Assembly (NCBI GenBank): GCA_018780035.1
Contig: JADMKE010000028.1
Span: 3,859 to 67,858, forward strand
Source: Candidatus Sericytochromatia bacterium
Lineage (GTDB): Bacteria; Cyanobacteriota; Sericytochromatia; UBA7694
DNA: 64,000 nucleotides
Direction: 5' to 3'
Shown here: positions 28,282 through 38,378 of the stretch, piece by piece
How the letters are laid out: every line of letters starts with the position of its first letter
Position numbering within the stretch: the stretch's first letter is position 1
Program-made: the position numbers and the translations under genes
The notes under the pieces: generated by a model
Told to the model about the DNA's origin: nothing
The model's database searches: none
The model's input: the letters and a program-made list of their open reading frames with translations, nothing else

Positions 28282-29984
28282 ATTCGGTCGGGTTCCAAGG
28301 CGGGCCCCCGCATAAACCTGTGTAATTCATGTAACTCCAAATCGGGTTCGGCAGCCAATACCTGCAGGAAACCAGGATCTTGCATTAAGGTGCGGGAAAA
28401 AAGCACTTCATTGGCGGTTGCCTGTTCCAACAATTGCATTACCAGACGTAAACCTGGGCCGCTGAGGCTCCATTTTTCTGCGTGCGGACTTAAAAGGGCA
28501 CCGCCCCGGTGCAGGGCCAAATGAACTTTGAGCTGCCAGGGGGCGGCATGGATCCTATTCCACTGTTTGAGGTCTTTTAAGATTTTAAGGGCGGCGCGCA
28601 GGCCCGATTCGGCCCAGGGAAAAATCAAAAGACCTGTGTCTGAGCTGGATTGGATTTCTGCGCCTGCATATTCGGCAATGGCCACTTGCAAAAGCGTGCG
28701 GAAATGGGCGCTTTGCTCAGGATTTGCTTCTAAAAGACCCACCAACAAGAAGACCTGTTGGCCGATTTTCCAAGCCGCAGGCGGGCGGCACTCGGGAAAA
28801 ATCTCTGCCAATTCGCCACAGCTGACGGCCTGTGCGCCCGTCATTGGGCCCTGGCTTTCGTAAGGGGTATAACAGTAAAAAAGGGCACCGGGCTCAGCCA
28901 AACAGGTCAATTTAAGCTGGCCCCCGGCGGCCAAAAGCGGCCATTCCCGATCTTCGAGCAGCTTCTCGGCCTGGATCTGAATTTCGGCCACCCCCCGTGC
29001 GCCAACGCGCAAATGCAGATGTCCGGGCAGACTGGGAGAAGCCAAGCGATAGGCTCCCGGTCGGCTCAGGGTCAAGACATGGCTCTGTCCCTGCCAGAGC
29101 CAAAACTGGGCAATCCGGTAGGGCTGGTCGGCTGGAAAGGGGCTGTAGGCAAAAGGGGCGGATTTGTTTGGGCTGAACCAGAGCGAGAGATGGTAGTCTG
29201 GCAGCAAGTCGTATTCACAACCATATTTACGGCTGATAGTTTTGGGCAAAAATTGATCGGGGGTGATCTGCGAAAGCAAGGTGCCATCGGGTTCGTGCAA
29301 GCACCAAACTGGGCTGAGATGGCCCAAAAGACACAGCTCCAAAAGGGCCCGCAAAATCAATTCGCGTGGCAAACCCGTTACATTTTCTAGAGCACGGGGA
29401 TGCAAGCCTTGGCGGTAGAGTGCGGCAGCAGACAGCCCTGTGTGAAACTTTTCGAGCACATTTTGCAGACTGGGGGCGCTGTAAAGGGCTGAAAATGAAA
29501 CTGTTCCTGTTAGGGAACTGCCTGGCGTAGGGGTTTCGATGGCCTTTACCAGGGCCTGCAGATAGGCTTTGAGGGGGGGAAGCAGCTTGGCTTGGGCTGC
29601 TGGGGCCAATACACAATGCAACGCAATTTCAATCTCGGTTTGGGTAACTCCCCCCCCGAAATGAAAGGACCAACAAAAATAGGGCAGGTTTGTTTGGCGG
29701 CCAATTCGCTCCAATTGAAATGAGTGACTGTATTTCCACACCAGGGGGCTTTCCCAAAAAGCCAAAGGGGGCGAAAAGAGCTGACTTTCCACTTCGACCC
29801 ACCCCATCGGCTGTCCCTGAAAAGCATATTTTTCTTCAGGTAAACCCATTTTGAGATGCAATTCGGGCAGGCGAAAACAGCGCTGCCATGCGTCAGCCAA
29901 TGGGAGATTTAAGCTGAATTTGGCCCTGAGGGTTTTGGCTTGTTTGCGCAAAGCCTCTACTTGGGAGCGTTGAGGGGTGTTCAT
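28257..29984 (-). CDS. DUF5939-like plus degenerate class III nucleotide cyclase-like protein
   Basis: C-terminal VFLLVGLLEANPEQSAHFRTLLQVAIAEYAGAEIQSSSDTGLLIFPWAESGLRAAL...LKVHLALHRG...ATANEVLFSRTLM follows the cyclase domain plan without the usual metal-binding FTDIxGST motif. Confidence 0.6.
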   Translation of the reverse strand: MNTPQRSQVEALRKQAKTLRAKFSLNLPLADAWQRCFRLPELHLKMGLPEEKYAFQGQPMGWVEVESQLFSPPLAFWESPLVWKYSHSFQLERIGRQTNLPYFCWSFHFGGGVTQTEIEIALHCVLAPAAQAKLLPPLKAYLQALVKAIETPTPGSSLTGTVSFSALYSAPSLQNVLEKFHTGLSAAALYRQGLHPRALENVTGLPRELILRALLELCLLGHLSPVWCLHEPDGTLLSQITPDQFLPKTISRKYGCEYDLLPDYHLSLWFSPNKSAPFAYSPFPADQPYRIAQFWLWQGQSHVLTLSRPGAYRLASPSLPGHLHLRVGARGVAEIQIQAEKLLEDREWPLLAAGGQLKLTCLAEPGALFYCYTPYESQGPMTGAQAVSCGELAEIFPECRPPAAWKIGQQVFLLVGLLEANPEQSAHFRTLLQVAIAEYAGAEIQSSSDTGLLIFPWAESGLRAALKILKDLKQWNRIHAAPWQLKVHLALHRGGALLSPHAEKWSLSGPGLRLVMQLLEQATANEVLFSRTLMQDPGFLQVLAAEPDLELHELHRFMRGPALEPDRIYRLALAN

Positions 29985-30092
29985 GGATTCAGAATTACAA
30001 TGCCTGTCTTGGGAGTCTTGTGTTATTCTTTACACAATTTCTATTCTCTATTCTACGGTAAAATCGCTTGAAAATACGGGGTAAAAGGGACG

Positions 30093-31211
30093 ATGTCTCA
30101 GAGCAGTGAGGGTGTAAATCCTGGTTCCTCACACATCCATTTGCCAATTGCCTTGGAAACCTTGCCTGAAGAGTGGCTCAGCCAGCAGGCAGAATTGCGT
30201 GTGGCTTGGGAGCGACTTGCAGAAATGGCGGTACCAGAGCGTTCTGCTTATTGGGACACTCAATTACAAGCATGCATAGCCCGTCAGCGCGCGGATTTGA
30301 TTGCCGCTTATGCCCAGAGTTGGCATGCCCACCAGCGTGCTCTGCTGATGCTGGGCCTACAAGAAAGTGTCTTTCTGAACCTCGCGGGCATTCAGACCAC
30401 CCTGGACCAAATGCAGTCGATTCAATTGGCCCTGTTGCACTTAAAAGTGACCTTTGAAGAACTTTATCAAACCCTGCCTTTGCCCATTTTGACCGCGACA
30501 ACTCTGTGCTTGAAAAAATTTTGGCAAAACCAGGCCAGGCTGTCGGACAGCTTAAAAATGAACAACGAAACAGCTTTTAAAATGGCTCTTCAAGCTGAGA
30601 TCAGTTGGCGCACAGAATTGATGCAAACCGAAGGCTTTCACCTGCTCGAAAAATCCGCCCTGTTTCAACTTTCGCAAATCAGTGCGGATACCTTGAGCTA
30701 TTATTTTGTTTTGCGCAGTTTACTCACACACCGCCAGCGCCGCCTGGAATCGGGCCAAAATATAACGGGTACAGATCTCAAAGAATTGCGCAAAGTTAAT
30801 CGGGATGTGGGATCTGAATGGGAACCAGAAGGGGCTATCCAGCCTGAAAAAGCCTGGAAACTCAGCTTAATTGCCAAAGCCGAGGGCTATGAGGTTCTCA
30901 ATCAATGGGGATTATCGCTCTCGCAACTCAATCGGGGCTATCTTGATTATCTCAAAACCGGTTTTTACTGGTTGGAGCAGAGTGCCGAACAGCAATTTTC
31001 CCAACCCGAGCAATTGTTGCAAGCGACAGAGTCCTTTTACAAAGCGCTTTCGGTCAATGCTTACAGCTATGAATCTTATTGGGCTTTGGCTTGTATTTGT
31101 TTCCTGACAGGCCTATCGGAACAGGCACTGGCCTTTTTGGAAAAAGCCGTCTACGAGACCCGCGATCCGGGCTTGCGTGGGTTACAAGCTGTTTTGGATT
31201 TACACGCCTAA
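30093..31211 (+). CDS. hypothetical helical protein (possible C-terminal TPR)
   Basis: ORF; C-terminal YESYWALACICFLTGLSEQALAFLEKAV TPR-like. Confidence 0.55.
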   Translation: MSQSSEGVNPGSSHIHLPIALETLPEEWLSQQAELRVAWERLAEMAVPERSAYWDTQLQACIARQRADLIAAYAQSWHAHQRALLMLGLQESVFLNLAGIQTTLDQMQSIQLALLHLKVTFEELYQTLPLPILTATTLCLKKFWQNQARLSDSLKMNNETAFKMALQAEISWRTELMQTEGFHLLEKSALFQLSQISADTLSYYFVLRSLLTHRQRRLESGQNITGTDLKELRKVNRDVGSEWEPEGAIQPEKAWKLSLIAKAEGYEVLNQWGLSLSQLNRGYLDYLKTGFYWLEQSAEQQFSQPEQLLQATESFYKALSVNAYSYESYWALACICFLTGLSEQALAFLEKAVYETRDPGLRGLQAVLDLHA

Positions 31212-32368
31212 AAACCAATCTGCCAGTGGGGCAATTGTGGTTTGAGCCGTGTTTGTATGGACAGGGCCTGTGGCTGGGGAAAGGGCAAAAACAAAGAACC
31301 TGCAGGCAACGCTTTCAGTTGATCCAGGCCCACCACTGAGCGCTGCCAAAAAGAGCCACCCTGGGTTTGGGGCGACTCGTCCAAATAACAATCAGGGGGC
31401 TGCTCAAGCAAGCCCGATACATAACCTGCAGCAATGGCGGTGCCCAAAACCACACGGGGGCCGGCCTTGTCCAAAGCTGCTTGTTCCCACATACTGACCC
31501 GCAATTGCAGATGGTTTAATTCCTTCAACGCAGTGGCAAGCTCAGCACCCCGGTGGGGACTGATGGGTTGGAGCGGCTGAGAGGGAATCCGGCAGAGGGC
31601 GGTTAACTCTTTTGGCAAAAAGCGGCCCATCATAACGACCTCCCAACCAGACTGCATCAGCAAGGCCATAAGCGTCTGTAAATTAAAATGCCAGAGATGG
31701 TCAAAAATGGTCAAGTCAAAGGCGGTTTGACTGTAATCTGGGATCTGTATCAGCAAATAACCCTCGGGGTTTAACAGCCGGGGCAGGGCCATGAGATAGC
31801 CCAGTGGGTCGGGTACATGTTCCAAGACATGAATCAGGCTGAGCAAATCATAACTGCCAGGAACCGCTTCCAAGGGGCCTGAAAAGAATTGCTCAGGGGG
31901 GATACATTTTTCGCGCAGGGCAGATGGCCGGGGCCAAGGTTCATAGCCAAAGCCCTGCCAATTGGGAAAGAGACGGATTAACTCCTGGCTAAAAAAACCA
32001 TGGTTGCAGCCCAAATCCAAACTCCTACCTTGTTTTGGCAAAGGCAAGGTCTGTTTAAGCAGGTGCAGCAATTGACGTGAGCGCGGAACCGGTTTTTCAA
32101 ACAGCGGCGAAAACAGGCATTGTTCACTGCCCATTTGGGCTTCATCAAGGTCATAAGCGGCATAATAATCGTTGGGCAACGCGATGTGGCTGTGTACCAG
32201 ACCACAGTTTTGGCATTCTAGCAGGGTTTTGTTGCCTGTAAATGGCTGACAGTCGGACCTGACGAGTTTTGAGCTGGGCAGGGGAAAGGCCTCCCAGGCG
32301 GGATGTTTTGTACTGGGACAGAGGAGGCAGTTAGAAGTCTTAAGCAGTGGTCTTTTTTTTAAACGCAT
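31208..32368 (-). CDS. SAM-dependent methyltransferase with N-terminal zinc-ribbon
   Basis: CLLCPST...LLECQNCGLVHS; RSLDLGCNHGFFSQEL; IHVLEHVPDPLGYL. Confidence 0.85.
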   Translation of the reverse strand: MRLKKRPLLKTSNCLLCPSTKHPAWEAFPLPSSKLVRSDCQPFTGNKTLLECQNCGLVHSHIALPNDYYAAYDLDEAQMGSEQCLFSPLFEKPVPRSRQLLHLLKQTLPLPKQGRSLDLGCNHGFFSQELIRLFPNWQGFGYEPWPRPSALREKCIPPEQFFSGPLEAVPGSYDLLSLIHVLEHVPDPLGYLMALPRLLNPEGYLLIQIPDYSQTAFDLTIFDHLWHFNLQTLMALLMQSGWEVVMMGRFLPKELTALCRIPSQPLQPISPHRGAELATALKELNHLQLRVSMWEQAALDKAGPRVVLGTAIAAGYVSGLLEQPPDCYLDESPQTQGGSFWQRSVVGLDQLKALPAGSLFLPFPQPQALSIQTRLKPQLPHWQIGF

Positions 32369-32382
32369 TTGTTTTCTGTTGT

Positions 32383-33192
32383 TTACCAGTTGAGTGCTTC
32401 TGGAGCTTGGGCAAATAATTGTGCCAAGGGTGGATACATGTGATGTTGACGCTTCATTTCTGCCCAGACAATCGGATAAGCCATTTCTTGAATTACTTTT
32501 TGTGCTGCTTGTCTATTTTTAGGATTGCTTTGTATATATGCCTTTAGCGCCCAAAAATAATCACGAACGGCCTGTTTCCTTGCTTGGATTAATCCATTGC
32601 GCTCACTTAAACGCAAAAGTTTTAGCGTATATTCTGTGCGTTCATGCTCCCTTGTGCCTGGGCTTGCTTGAGAGAGCAAAAGGCCAGTTGCAAGATCCAA
32701 ATGTATAAATGGCATTGGATCTTCTTGGCGCAGATCAAAGAAAACAGAAGGCCCTTGAAGCGGAGCTTGCCGGTTTCTTTGACCTGAGGCAAGCGAGGTC
32801 TGTAAAGCTATTTTTTGTCCGTTGTGAAAGACACTGAACCTCTCGCCTTTGGCTGTATTGCATTTATCACAGATCCAGAGTAAGTTTTCCCAGACAAAGG
32901 TTTTTTCGGGGTAAAAGGCTTTGGGATAAATATGTTCCATCTGATTGGCTTCAGGCCGACCACAATACTGACAGCATTCCAAAGGCCCCGCAAGGGCCTT
33001 TAAATTCTTTCGAACTTCTTGAAACGTGTGGTTGCGAACTTTGTTCTTTTGAGGCCAGAGCCGATAAGCTTCTCTCAAACGGGAATGAAAAAGCCTTTTT
33101 CGTGTAATTTGTCCATTCCACTGATTTAAATAATTTTGACTTCTGGCTGAGAGTGGCGGAAATATCTGTTGCAACATCTCACTCAACGCCAT
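32383..33192 (-). CDS. HNH endonuclease, PtuB/TIGR02646-like
   Basis: CQYCGRPEANQMEHIYPKAFYPEKTFVWENLLWICDKCNTAKGERF; overlaps the ATPase gene by 14 bp. Confidence 0.8.
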   Translation of the reverse strand: MALSEMLQQIFPPLSARSQNYLNQWNGQITRKRLFHSRLREAYRLWPQKNKVRNHTFQEVRKNLKALAGPLECCQYCGRPEANQMEHIYPKAFYPEKTFVWENLLWICDKCNTAKGERFSVFHNGQKIALQTSLASGQRNRQAPLQGPSVFFDLRQEDPMPFIHLDLATGLLLSQASPGTREHERTEYTLKLLRLSERNGLIQARKQAVRDYFWALKAYIQSNPKNRQAAQKVIQEMAYPIVWAEMKRQHHMYPPLAQLFAQAPEALNW

Positions 33193-34510
33193 CCAAAAAA
33201 CTGGCTGAATCTGGCAAGAGGGCTTGCAATGCCTGTCTGCGCTTTTTTTGAGCGGGTTTAAGTGCTGTTTGCAGCGCTGTGAGGTTTAATTGGGCCAATT
33301 CATCGAGCAAGTCGCTGGCTTCGGATGAACGCTCGACATCTTTGCCAAAAAGGTCTGTGCCATATGCATCCAAGACATTACCGTAAATCAAACGGTTGTA
33401 ATCAGAGCCGGTCACTTCTCCAGATGGGGCTTGGCTGTCAGGGGCAGCTAATCTCCAAATACTGCCTGGATGGGCCGATTGACATATCAAAGGGCTGTGG
33501 GTGGTGACAATGAATTGGATTTTTGGGAAAAATTGTGTAAACCATTTTCCAATTCTAACTTGCCAACTGGGGTGGAGGTGGGCGTCTATTTCATCAATTA
33601 AGACAATCCCAGGTAAATCAATTTCCATTTTTCCTTTGCTGACCTGATGAAAAACCCTTTCTTCCCCATATTTCAATAACATCTGATAAATTATATCAAA
33701 AACGGTTGATAAAATTGATCTATATCCATCACTTAGTTGAATGATGGGAACAATGGCTCCTTGTGGTGTTTCAAATAGAACTCCTTCAGAAGAAACGTCT
33801 GCAATTTTAAATCCTGTAGCTAAAAGATCCCCTTCATTTATTAACTTTAATAAAAAAACTAAGGTTTTCTCGTTTTTTCCTTCTAATTGTCTAAATTTCA
33901 ATTCCTGTAACCATGTAATTAAATTACTAAAGATAAAATTAAGATCAAATAGAGAAATATGAGGTAACAAAAAAGGATCATTATCTTGTATTTTTTCTAG
34001 GTTACTACTAGAAAAAATCTTTTTTTGGGAATCTATGCGTCGAAAAGAACCATATGAAGAACAAAACCAGCCTGAATGCTGTTCCCAAATTCCTGGATAT
34101 CTTCTAAAAGGTTTATTTATCTTTTCTTTAGATTCAATAATATTGTTTTCCTCTAGTTTAATCAAAGATTCAATGCGAACTGAGGTATTAAAAAAATCAG
34201 AAGATTCTCTGTTTAACCAAAGCGCAGTTTTATGAATTCCATTTTTTGACCAGATATCATATTGCGGATCAGATTCTAAAATTACTTTTATCTCACCTTT
34301 GGGCGAATCCACACTTAACAGATCCCCAATAAATAATTTAGCTAAATCAACGCGAGGCATAAACCCCAGTGCAATTGAACGCAAGAGTGTGGATTTGCCT
34401 GTCGCATTGTCACCAATCACAACATGCCAGCCCGCATAAGGTGCTTCAAAAGTCATTTCAAAGGATTTAAAAGAACGGATATTTTTTAAATCAACGCGCT
34501 GGACATACAT
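33179..34510 (-). CDS. AAA ATPase (AAA_15/AAA_21 type), PtuA-like
   Basis: Walker A GDNATGKSTLL; Walker B GIVLIDEIDAHLHPSWQ; FIVTTHSPLICQSA. Confidence 0.85.
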   Translation of the reverse strand: MYVQRVDLKNIRSFKSFEMTFEAPYAGWHVVIGDNATGKSTLLRSIALGFMPRVDLAKLFIGDLLSVDSPKGEIKVILESDPQYDIWSKNGIHKTALWLNRESSDFFNTSVRIESLIKLEENNIIESKEKINKPFRRYPGIWEQHSGWFCSSYGSFRRIDSQKKIFSSSNLEKIQDNDPFLLPHISLFDLNFIFSNLITWLQELKFRQLEGKNEKTLVFLLKLINEGDLLATGFKIADVSSEGVLFETPQGAIVPIIQLSDGYRSILSTVFDIIYQMLLKYGEERVFHQVSKGKMEIDLPGIVLIDEIDAHLHPSWQVRIGKWFTQFFPKIQFIVTTHSPLICQSAHPGSIWRLAAPDSQAPSGEVTGSDYNRLIYGNVLDAYGTDLFGKDVERSSEASDLLDELAQLNLTALQTALKPAQKKRRQALQALLPDSASFLDGVE

Positions 34511-34587
34511 ACTTTCGCTTTCCTTTGGCTTAAATCATGCCGTTTGAACCAGTATAACATTCTGCATGATTGGCTTTGGGCTGCGAT

Positions 34588-35511
34588 TTATTGAGCCAAC
34601 CTCTGGCAAGCAGCCCTCACCCCCAAGGGCTGCCAATCGGGCAAGGCCTGCCTTACTTTGCCAATTTCCAGCCGGGTATCTTGTGGGCGCAAAAAGGGCT
34701 CGTCTAAATCTTTCAGCGAAATGGACTGTATCATCCCGCTATCGACACCCAGATTCTGAGCCAAAATCTGGGCCAATTCATACCGGCTCAGCCCTTGGGG
34801 GCCACCGAGATGGTAGACACCACGGGCCTTTTGTCTCAAAAGGTCGGAGATGGCTTGCAGGCAATCTTCAAGCAAAAGGGGGTTAAAAATTTGATCCTCA
34901 GCTGCCCGGATTGTTTTTCCTGCTCGCCAAGCAAGGGCCATTTCACTCAGCAGCGTTCCACTCTCTGGGCGCAAGTCATAGAGCTTGGTCAGACGCAATA
35001 AGAGATATTCAGATTCCCGCAAAAGTTGTTTGAGACCGGCTTCGAGAGCGGCTTTTTGTTGGCCATAGGGATTCAGGGGCGAGGTGGGTTCCGCTTCTGA
35101 ATAAGGAGCCTGATTGCCTGCAAAGACATAGTCGCTGCTAAACAAAACGGGGACGATGCCGCGCTCCACAAGTGTCTGAACCAAAGCCAGGGGGCCCTCC
35201 ACATTGATCTGCCAAGTGTCTTCGGGGGCTTCAAAACAATCGCGCAATCCGGGCCGGGCCCCACAGATCAGGGCATAGTTTAGCTGTGACAATATCGGCT
35301 CAAAGGGAGTCAAATCAGGGTTTTTTAGATTAAAATAATGGCTCAGACTTGGGGCATGGTGCTGGCTGTACCAAACGGGCCAAGTCGCATTGGGCTCTCC
35401 CGTCAAGGCGGGCGTTTGAGCTTGCTCTTGCGTTTGAAAATGTCGCAAAAGTGCCTTTCCCAAAAAACCACTGGCCCCCAAGAGTAAAATTCCTGGCGCC
35501 TGTGTGTTCAT
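34588..35511 (-). CDS. RmlD-like NAD(P)-dependent sugar reductase/epimerase
   Basis: ILLLGASGFLGKALLRHF; SSDYVFAGNQAPYSEAEPTSPLNPYGQQK. Confidence 0.85.
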   Translation of the reverse strand: MNTQAPGILLLGASGFLGKALLRHFQTQEQAQTPALTGEPNATWPVWYSQHHAPSLSHYFNLKNPDLTPFEPILSQLNYALICGARPGLRDCFEAPEDTWQINVEGPLALVQTLVERGIVPVLFSSDYVFAGNQAPYSEAEPTSPLNPYGQQKAALEAGLKQLLRESEYLLLRLTKLYDLRPESGTLLSEMALAWRAGKTIRAAEDQIFNPLLLEDCLQAISDLLRQKARGVYHLGGPQGLSRYELAQILAQNLGVDSGMIQSISLKDLDEPFLRPQDTRLEIGKVRQALPDWQPLGVRAACQRLAQ

Positions 35512-35521
35512 GCCTGTGTAC

Positions 35522-36580
35522 TCATGCCTGTGTGCTCACCGATTGGGGCCAATCCATCTGCAAAACACAGCGCCCGATTTGTTCTCCCCTGCGCAGGCGA
35601 TCGAGCGCGTGGTTGATCTCTGCAAAGGGCAGAATTTCGGTCACCAATGGGCTCAGATCCATTTTTCCGGCCTCTATCAATGCGATACAGGTCGGAATAT
35701 CTTTGTCTGGTTGGGCGTCTCCACCATGTGAGCCGGTCAACACCTTGCCAAAGTGCAAAGGCAGGGTATAGAGCGAGGCCTTGGCACCTGCTCGGGGCAC
35801 TCCCACCAAGACCACGCGGCCCTGGGGTTTGCTCAGCTGATAAGCGTATTCAATCATGGCAGGCAGACCTGTATTTTCAATCACGACATCAGCACCCTGG
35901 GGCAAGATTTGGGCCAATTCAGCCTGCCAATCTGGGGTTTTGACACTGAAGGTGTGGTCGGCCCCCATTTTTTTTGCCAAATCTAATTTTCCAGGCTGAA
36001 CATCTACCCCGATAATGGGGTGAGCGGTGGTCAATTTGGCCGCTTGGATCATATTTAATCCAACCCCCCCGGCGCCCAGGATCACCACTGATTCACCAAT
36101 TTTGAGCTTGGCATCGTTTTGGATCACCCCCAGGCCAGTGGTTACAGCACAGCCAAAGAGTGGGGCCAACGTCATTGGAAAACTTTCTGGCAGCGCTGTC
36201 AGGCGGTTTTCGGCCACCACTGCATATTCATTAAAGGTCGTCACCCACCCAGCATTGAGCTTTTGGCCACGCCAGCGGTAGACCGGTGGTAACGCCGGTA
36301 GGCCTTTGCCTTCGCGCCAATGCAAGACCACCCGCATCCCGGCTTGCAGGCCCTGAACCCCTGGTCCCGTTTCTATTACAGTTCCCACACCTTCGTGTCC
36401 CAATAAATGGGGCAAAAATTTGTCGGGGCCTTTAACTGCATCAATTTCACCAATTTGTGAACCGCAAATGCCCGAATAATGCACTTTGACCAAAACTTGG
36501 CCCACTTCAAGTCGCTCTGGCATTTCCACTTCGTCCAGAACCAAAGGCTTGCCGGTTTCGGCCAAAATTGCGGCTTTCAT
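35522..36580 (-). CDS. zinc-type medium-chain alcohol dehydrogenase
   Basis: GICGSQIGEI; GHEGVGTVIETG; VVILGAGGVGLNMIQAAKL. Confidence 0.88.
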   Translation of the reverse strand: MKAAILAETGKPLVLDEVEMPERLEVGQVLVKVHYSGICGSQIGEIDAVKGPDKFLPHLLGHEGVGTVIETGPGVQGLQAGMRVVLHWREGKGLPALPPVYRWRGQKLNAGWVTTFNEYAVVAENRLTALPESFPMTLAPLFGCAVTTGLGVIQNDAKLKIGESVVILGAGGVGLNMIQAAKLTTAHPIIGVDVQPGKLDLAKKMGADHTFSVKTPDWQAELAQILPQGADVVIENTGLPAMIEYAYQLSKPQGRVVLVGVPRAGAKASLYTLPLHFGKVLTGSHGGDAQPDKDIPTCIALIEAGKMDLSPLVTEILPFAEINHALDRLRRGEQIGRCVLQMDWPQSVSTQA

Positions 36581-36607
36581 GGTTTTGATTAGCATCCGTG
36601 CAGACCC

Positions 36608-37267
36608 CTATTCAAAATAGATAAACGAATGATCACCCGTATAGCCAGTGTGCTCAAACCACCACTGCCAGGCTTCGGGGGAATAAAACGACTCACAGGT
36701 CAATTGCCAATAGAGCAAATTGGCCTTTTCTTCTTCGTTGCGCCAAGATTCCACCACCAGATAATGTGCTTTGCCCACCCGTTGCATTTCTCTCAGGGCC
36801 AAATCCAATTCAAAACAGGGCAAATTGTGCAGGGCATTCAGCGAAATTACCAGATCAAATTGTGCGTCGGCAAAGGGCAGAGAAGTGGCTGATGCCTTGC
36901 TTAAACAGGATTTGACTTCTGCTTTGGCATGTTCCAGGGCATAGTCTGAAATATCCACGCCGACGACCTCTAAGCCCGGCACCGCTTGGGTCAGGTCATA
37001 GAGTAAAAAAGCCTTGCCACAGCCAATGTCCAATACCTTGTCTCCCGCTTTGAGACCATAATGATCTCGCAGGCCATCGGCCACTTTGCGCCAGCGCCCG
37101 TCATAATGATAACCGCCATACCCCAGGTGGCGTTCGCCGTCCCAATAATCAAAATCAAATTGTTTGGCCCGTTTTGCTGCTTCCGCTTTGGGGAAGCCGT
37201 TGACCCGGCCCAAATAATCCCGTTGGGTGGCTTTGTGCAGGGGGGAGAGAAAATCTAAATAGGCCAT
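36608..37267 (-). CDS. class I SAM-dependent methyltransferase
   Basis: DKVLDIGCGKAFLLYDL; VVGVDISDYAL; start at internal MAYLDFL. Confidence 0.85.
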   Translation of the reverse strand: MAYLDFLSPLHKATQRDYLGRVNGFPKAEAAKRAKQFDFDYWDGERHLGYGGYHYDGRWRKVADGLRDHYGLKAGDKVLDIGCGKAFLLYDLTQAVPGLEVVGVDISDYALEHAKAEVKSCLSKASATSLPFADAQFDLVISLNALHNLPCFELDLALREMQRVGKAHYLVVESWRNEEEKANLLYWQLTCESFYSPEAWQWWFEHTGYTGDHSFIYFE

Positions 37268-37278
37268 GTGTTTACCTC

Positions 37279-38301
37279 TTAAGCCAGTTCGTGAGCCAGA
37301 TTTTGCCAATGGCGCGTACGCGCCAGAGCTGAACGGATGCGGTCGATTTGAGCCTCTCGTAGGAGCCGGGCATGGCTCCCGGCAAAGTCGCGTCTGTGCG
37401 CGGCTGTGGGACTAAAAAGCCCCATCAGGATACAGCACCATTTGAGCTGATGTAAAGGCAATAATTGTCGAAACTGCAAGAGTTGCTCCAAACGGGCGCC
37501 TTGTTCCCGTAAATCTGCTTCGACCCAATTTAACGCAGCCAATGGCAGAGGAACTCCCACCGAAGTCAAAAAATCTGCATGGGTTTTGAGGCGCTGATCT
37601 TTGCCTGCATACTCAAAATCCAAAAATACCAATTTCCCATTGGGCCTGAGCAATGTATTGTGAAAACCCACATCGGAGGGTGAAAGCCAGAGATCTGCAG
37701 CGGCAAACGTCTGTTTGGCATCGAGCCAAGATGCCAATTTCTCTTTGAGTTCTTGCCAGATCGGCAGCAATTCACCCCTGAACAAGTCTGTCACTTCAGG
37801 TGCGTTAAAAGGGGCTGCAGAGAGGCGATTGACCCGTTTTTCGAGAGACAGAAGGTGTTCCGACCACGAGAAACAACTGTCAGAGGCAGGGGCAAAGTTT
37901 AAGGGATTCTGGTCTGGGGGATTGAGCAATTTTAAAAAGCCCAGGTACTGTTGGACATGTGTTTGGAGCAGGTTTGTCTCCGAGAGTGGCTCCCCTGTTT
38001 CCCAGCTATACACAGCAAGCCGGGCCTCCACGCTGCAAGCCAAGGGCCGAGGTACAGACTTTAGACCCAGCCCTTGGGCATGCTGCAAAAAATCCCATTC
38101 GGTTTGCAGACGCGGTCGGTGATCGGGGTAATAAGATTTGAGTAGGACTGGGCCCGTGTGAGTTTGTAGACGCCAAAGGCGGTTATTGCGCCCACCCTTG
38201 AGGGCTTGAATCGCTGGCATTTCTGACTGAGAGGAAGGGGCCAACTCCAGTGACAGGGCTTGGAGTAAGGAGATGTATTCAAGAGGGGGAGAAACAGGCA
38301 T
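37279..38301 (-). CDS. aminoglycoside phosphotransferase (APH)-family kinase
   Basis: LSPSDVGFHNTLLRPNGKLVFLDFEYAGKDQRLKTHAD. Confidence 0.8.
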   Translation of the reverse strand: MPVSPPLEYISLLQALSLELAPSSQSEMPAIQALKGGRNNRLWRLQTHTGPVLLKSYYPDHRPRLQTEWDFLQHAQGLGLKSVPRPLACSVEARLAVYSWETGEPLSETNLLQTHVQQYLGFLKLLNPPDQNPLNFAPASDSCFSWSEHLLSLEKRVNRLSAAPFNAPEVTDLFRGELLPIWQELKEKLASWLDAKQTFAAADLWLSPSDVGFHNTLLRPNGKLVFLDFEYAGKDQRLKTHADFLTSVGVPLPLAALNWVEADLREQGARLEQLLQFRQLLPLHQLKWCCILMGLFSPTAAHRRDFAGSHARLLREAQIDRIRSALARTRHWQNLAHELA

Positions 38302-38378
38302 GTTTAATCGGCTTAGCTTTCGAAAAAAGTCGCAATTGAAGTATAACCCGTTCAGCTAAAATCAGTTAAAATGCGAGC

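Noticed and set aside
32383-34510. Retron-associated version of the ATPase/HNH pair
   Set aside because: No reverse transcriptase ORF or msr/msd-like neighbour seen, so called as stand-alone Septu-like only.
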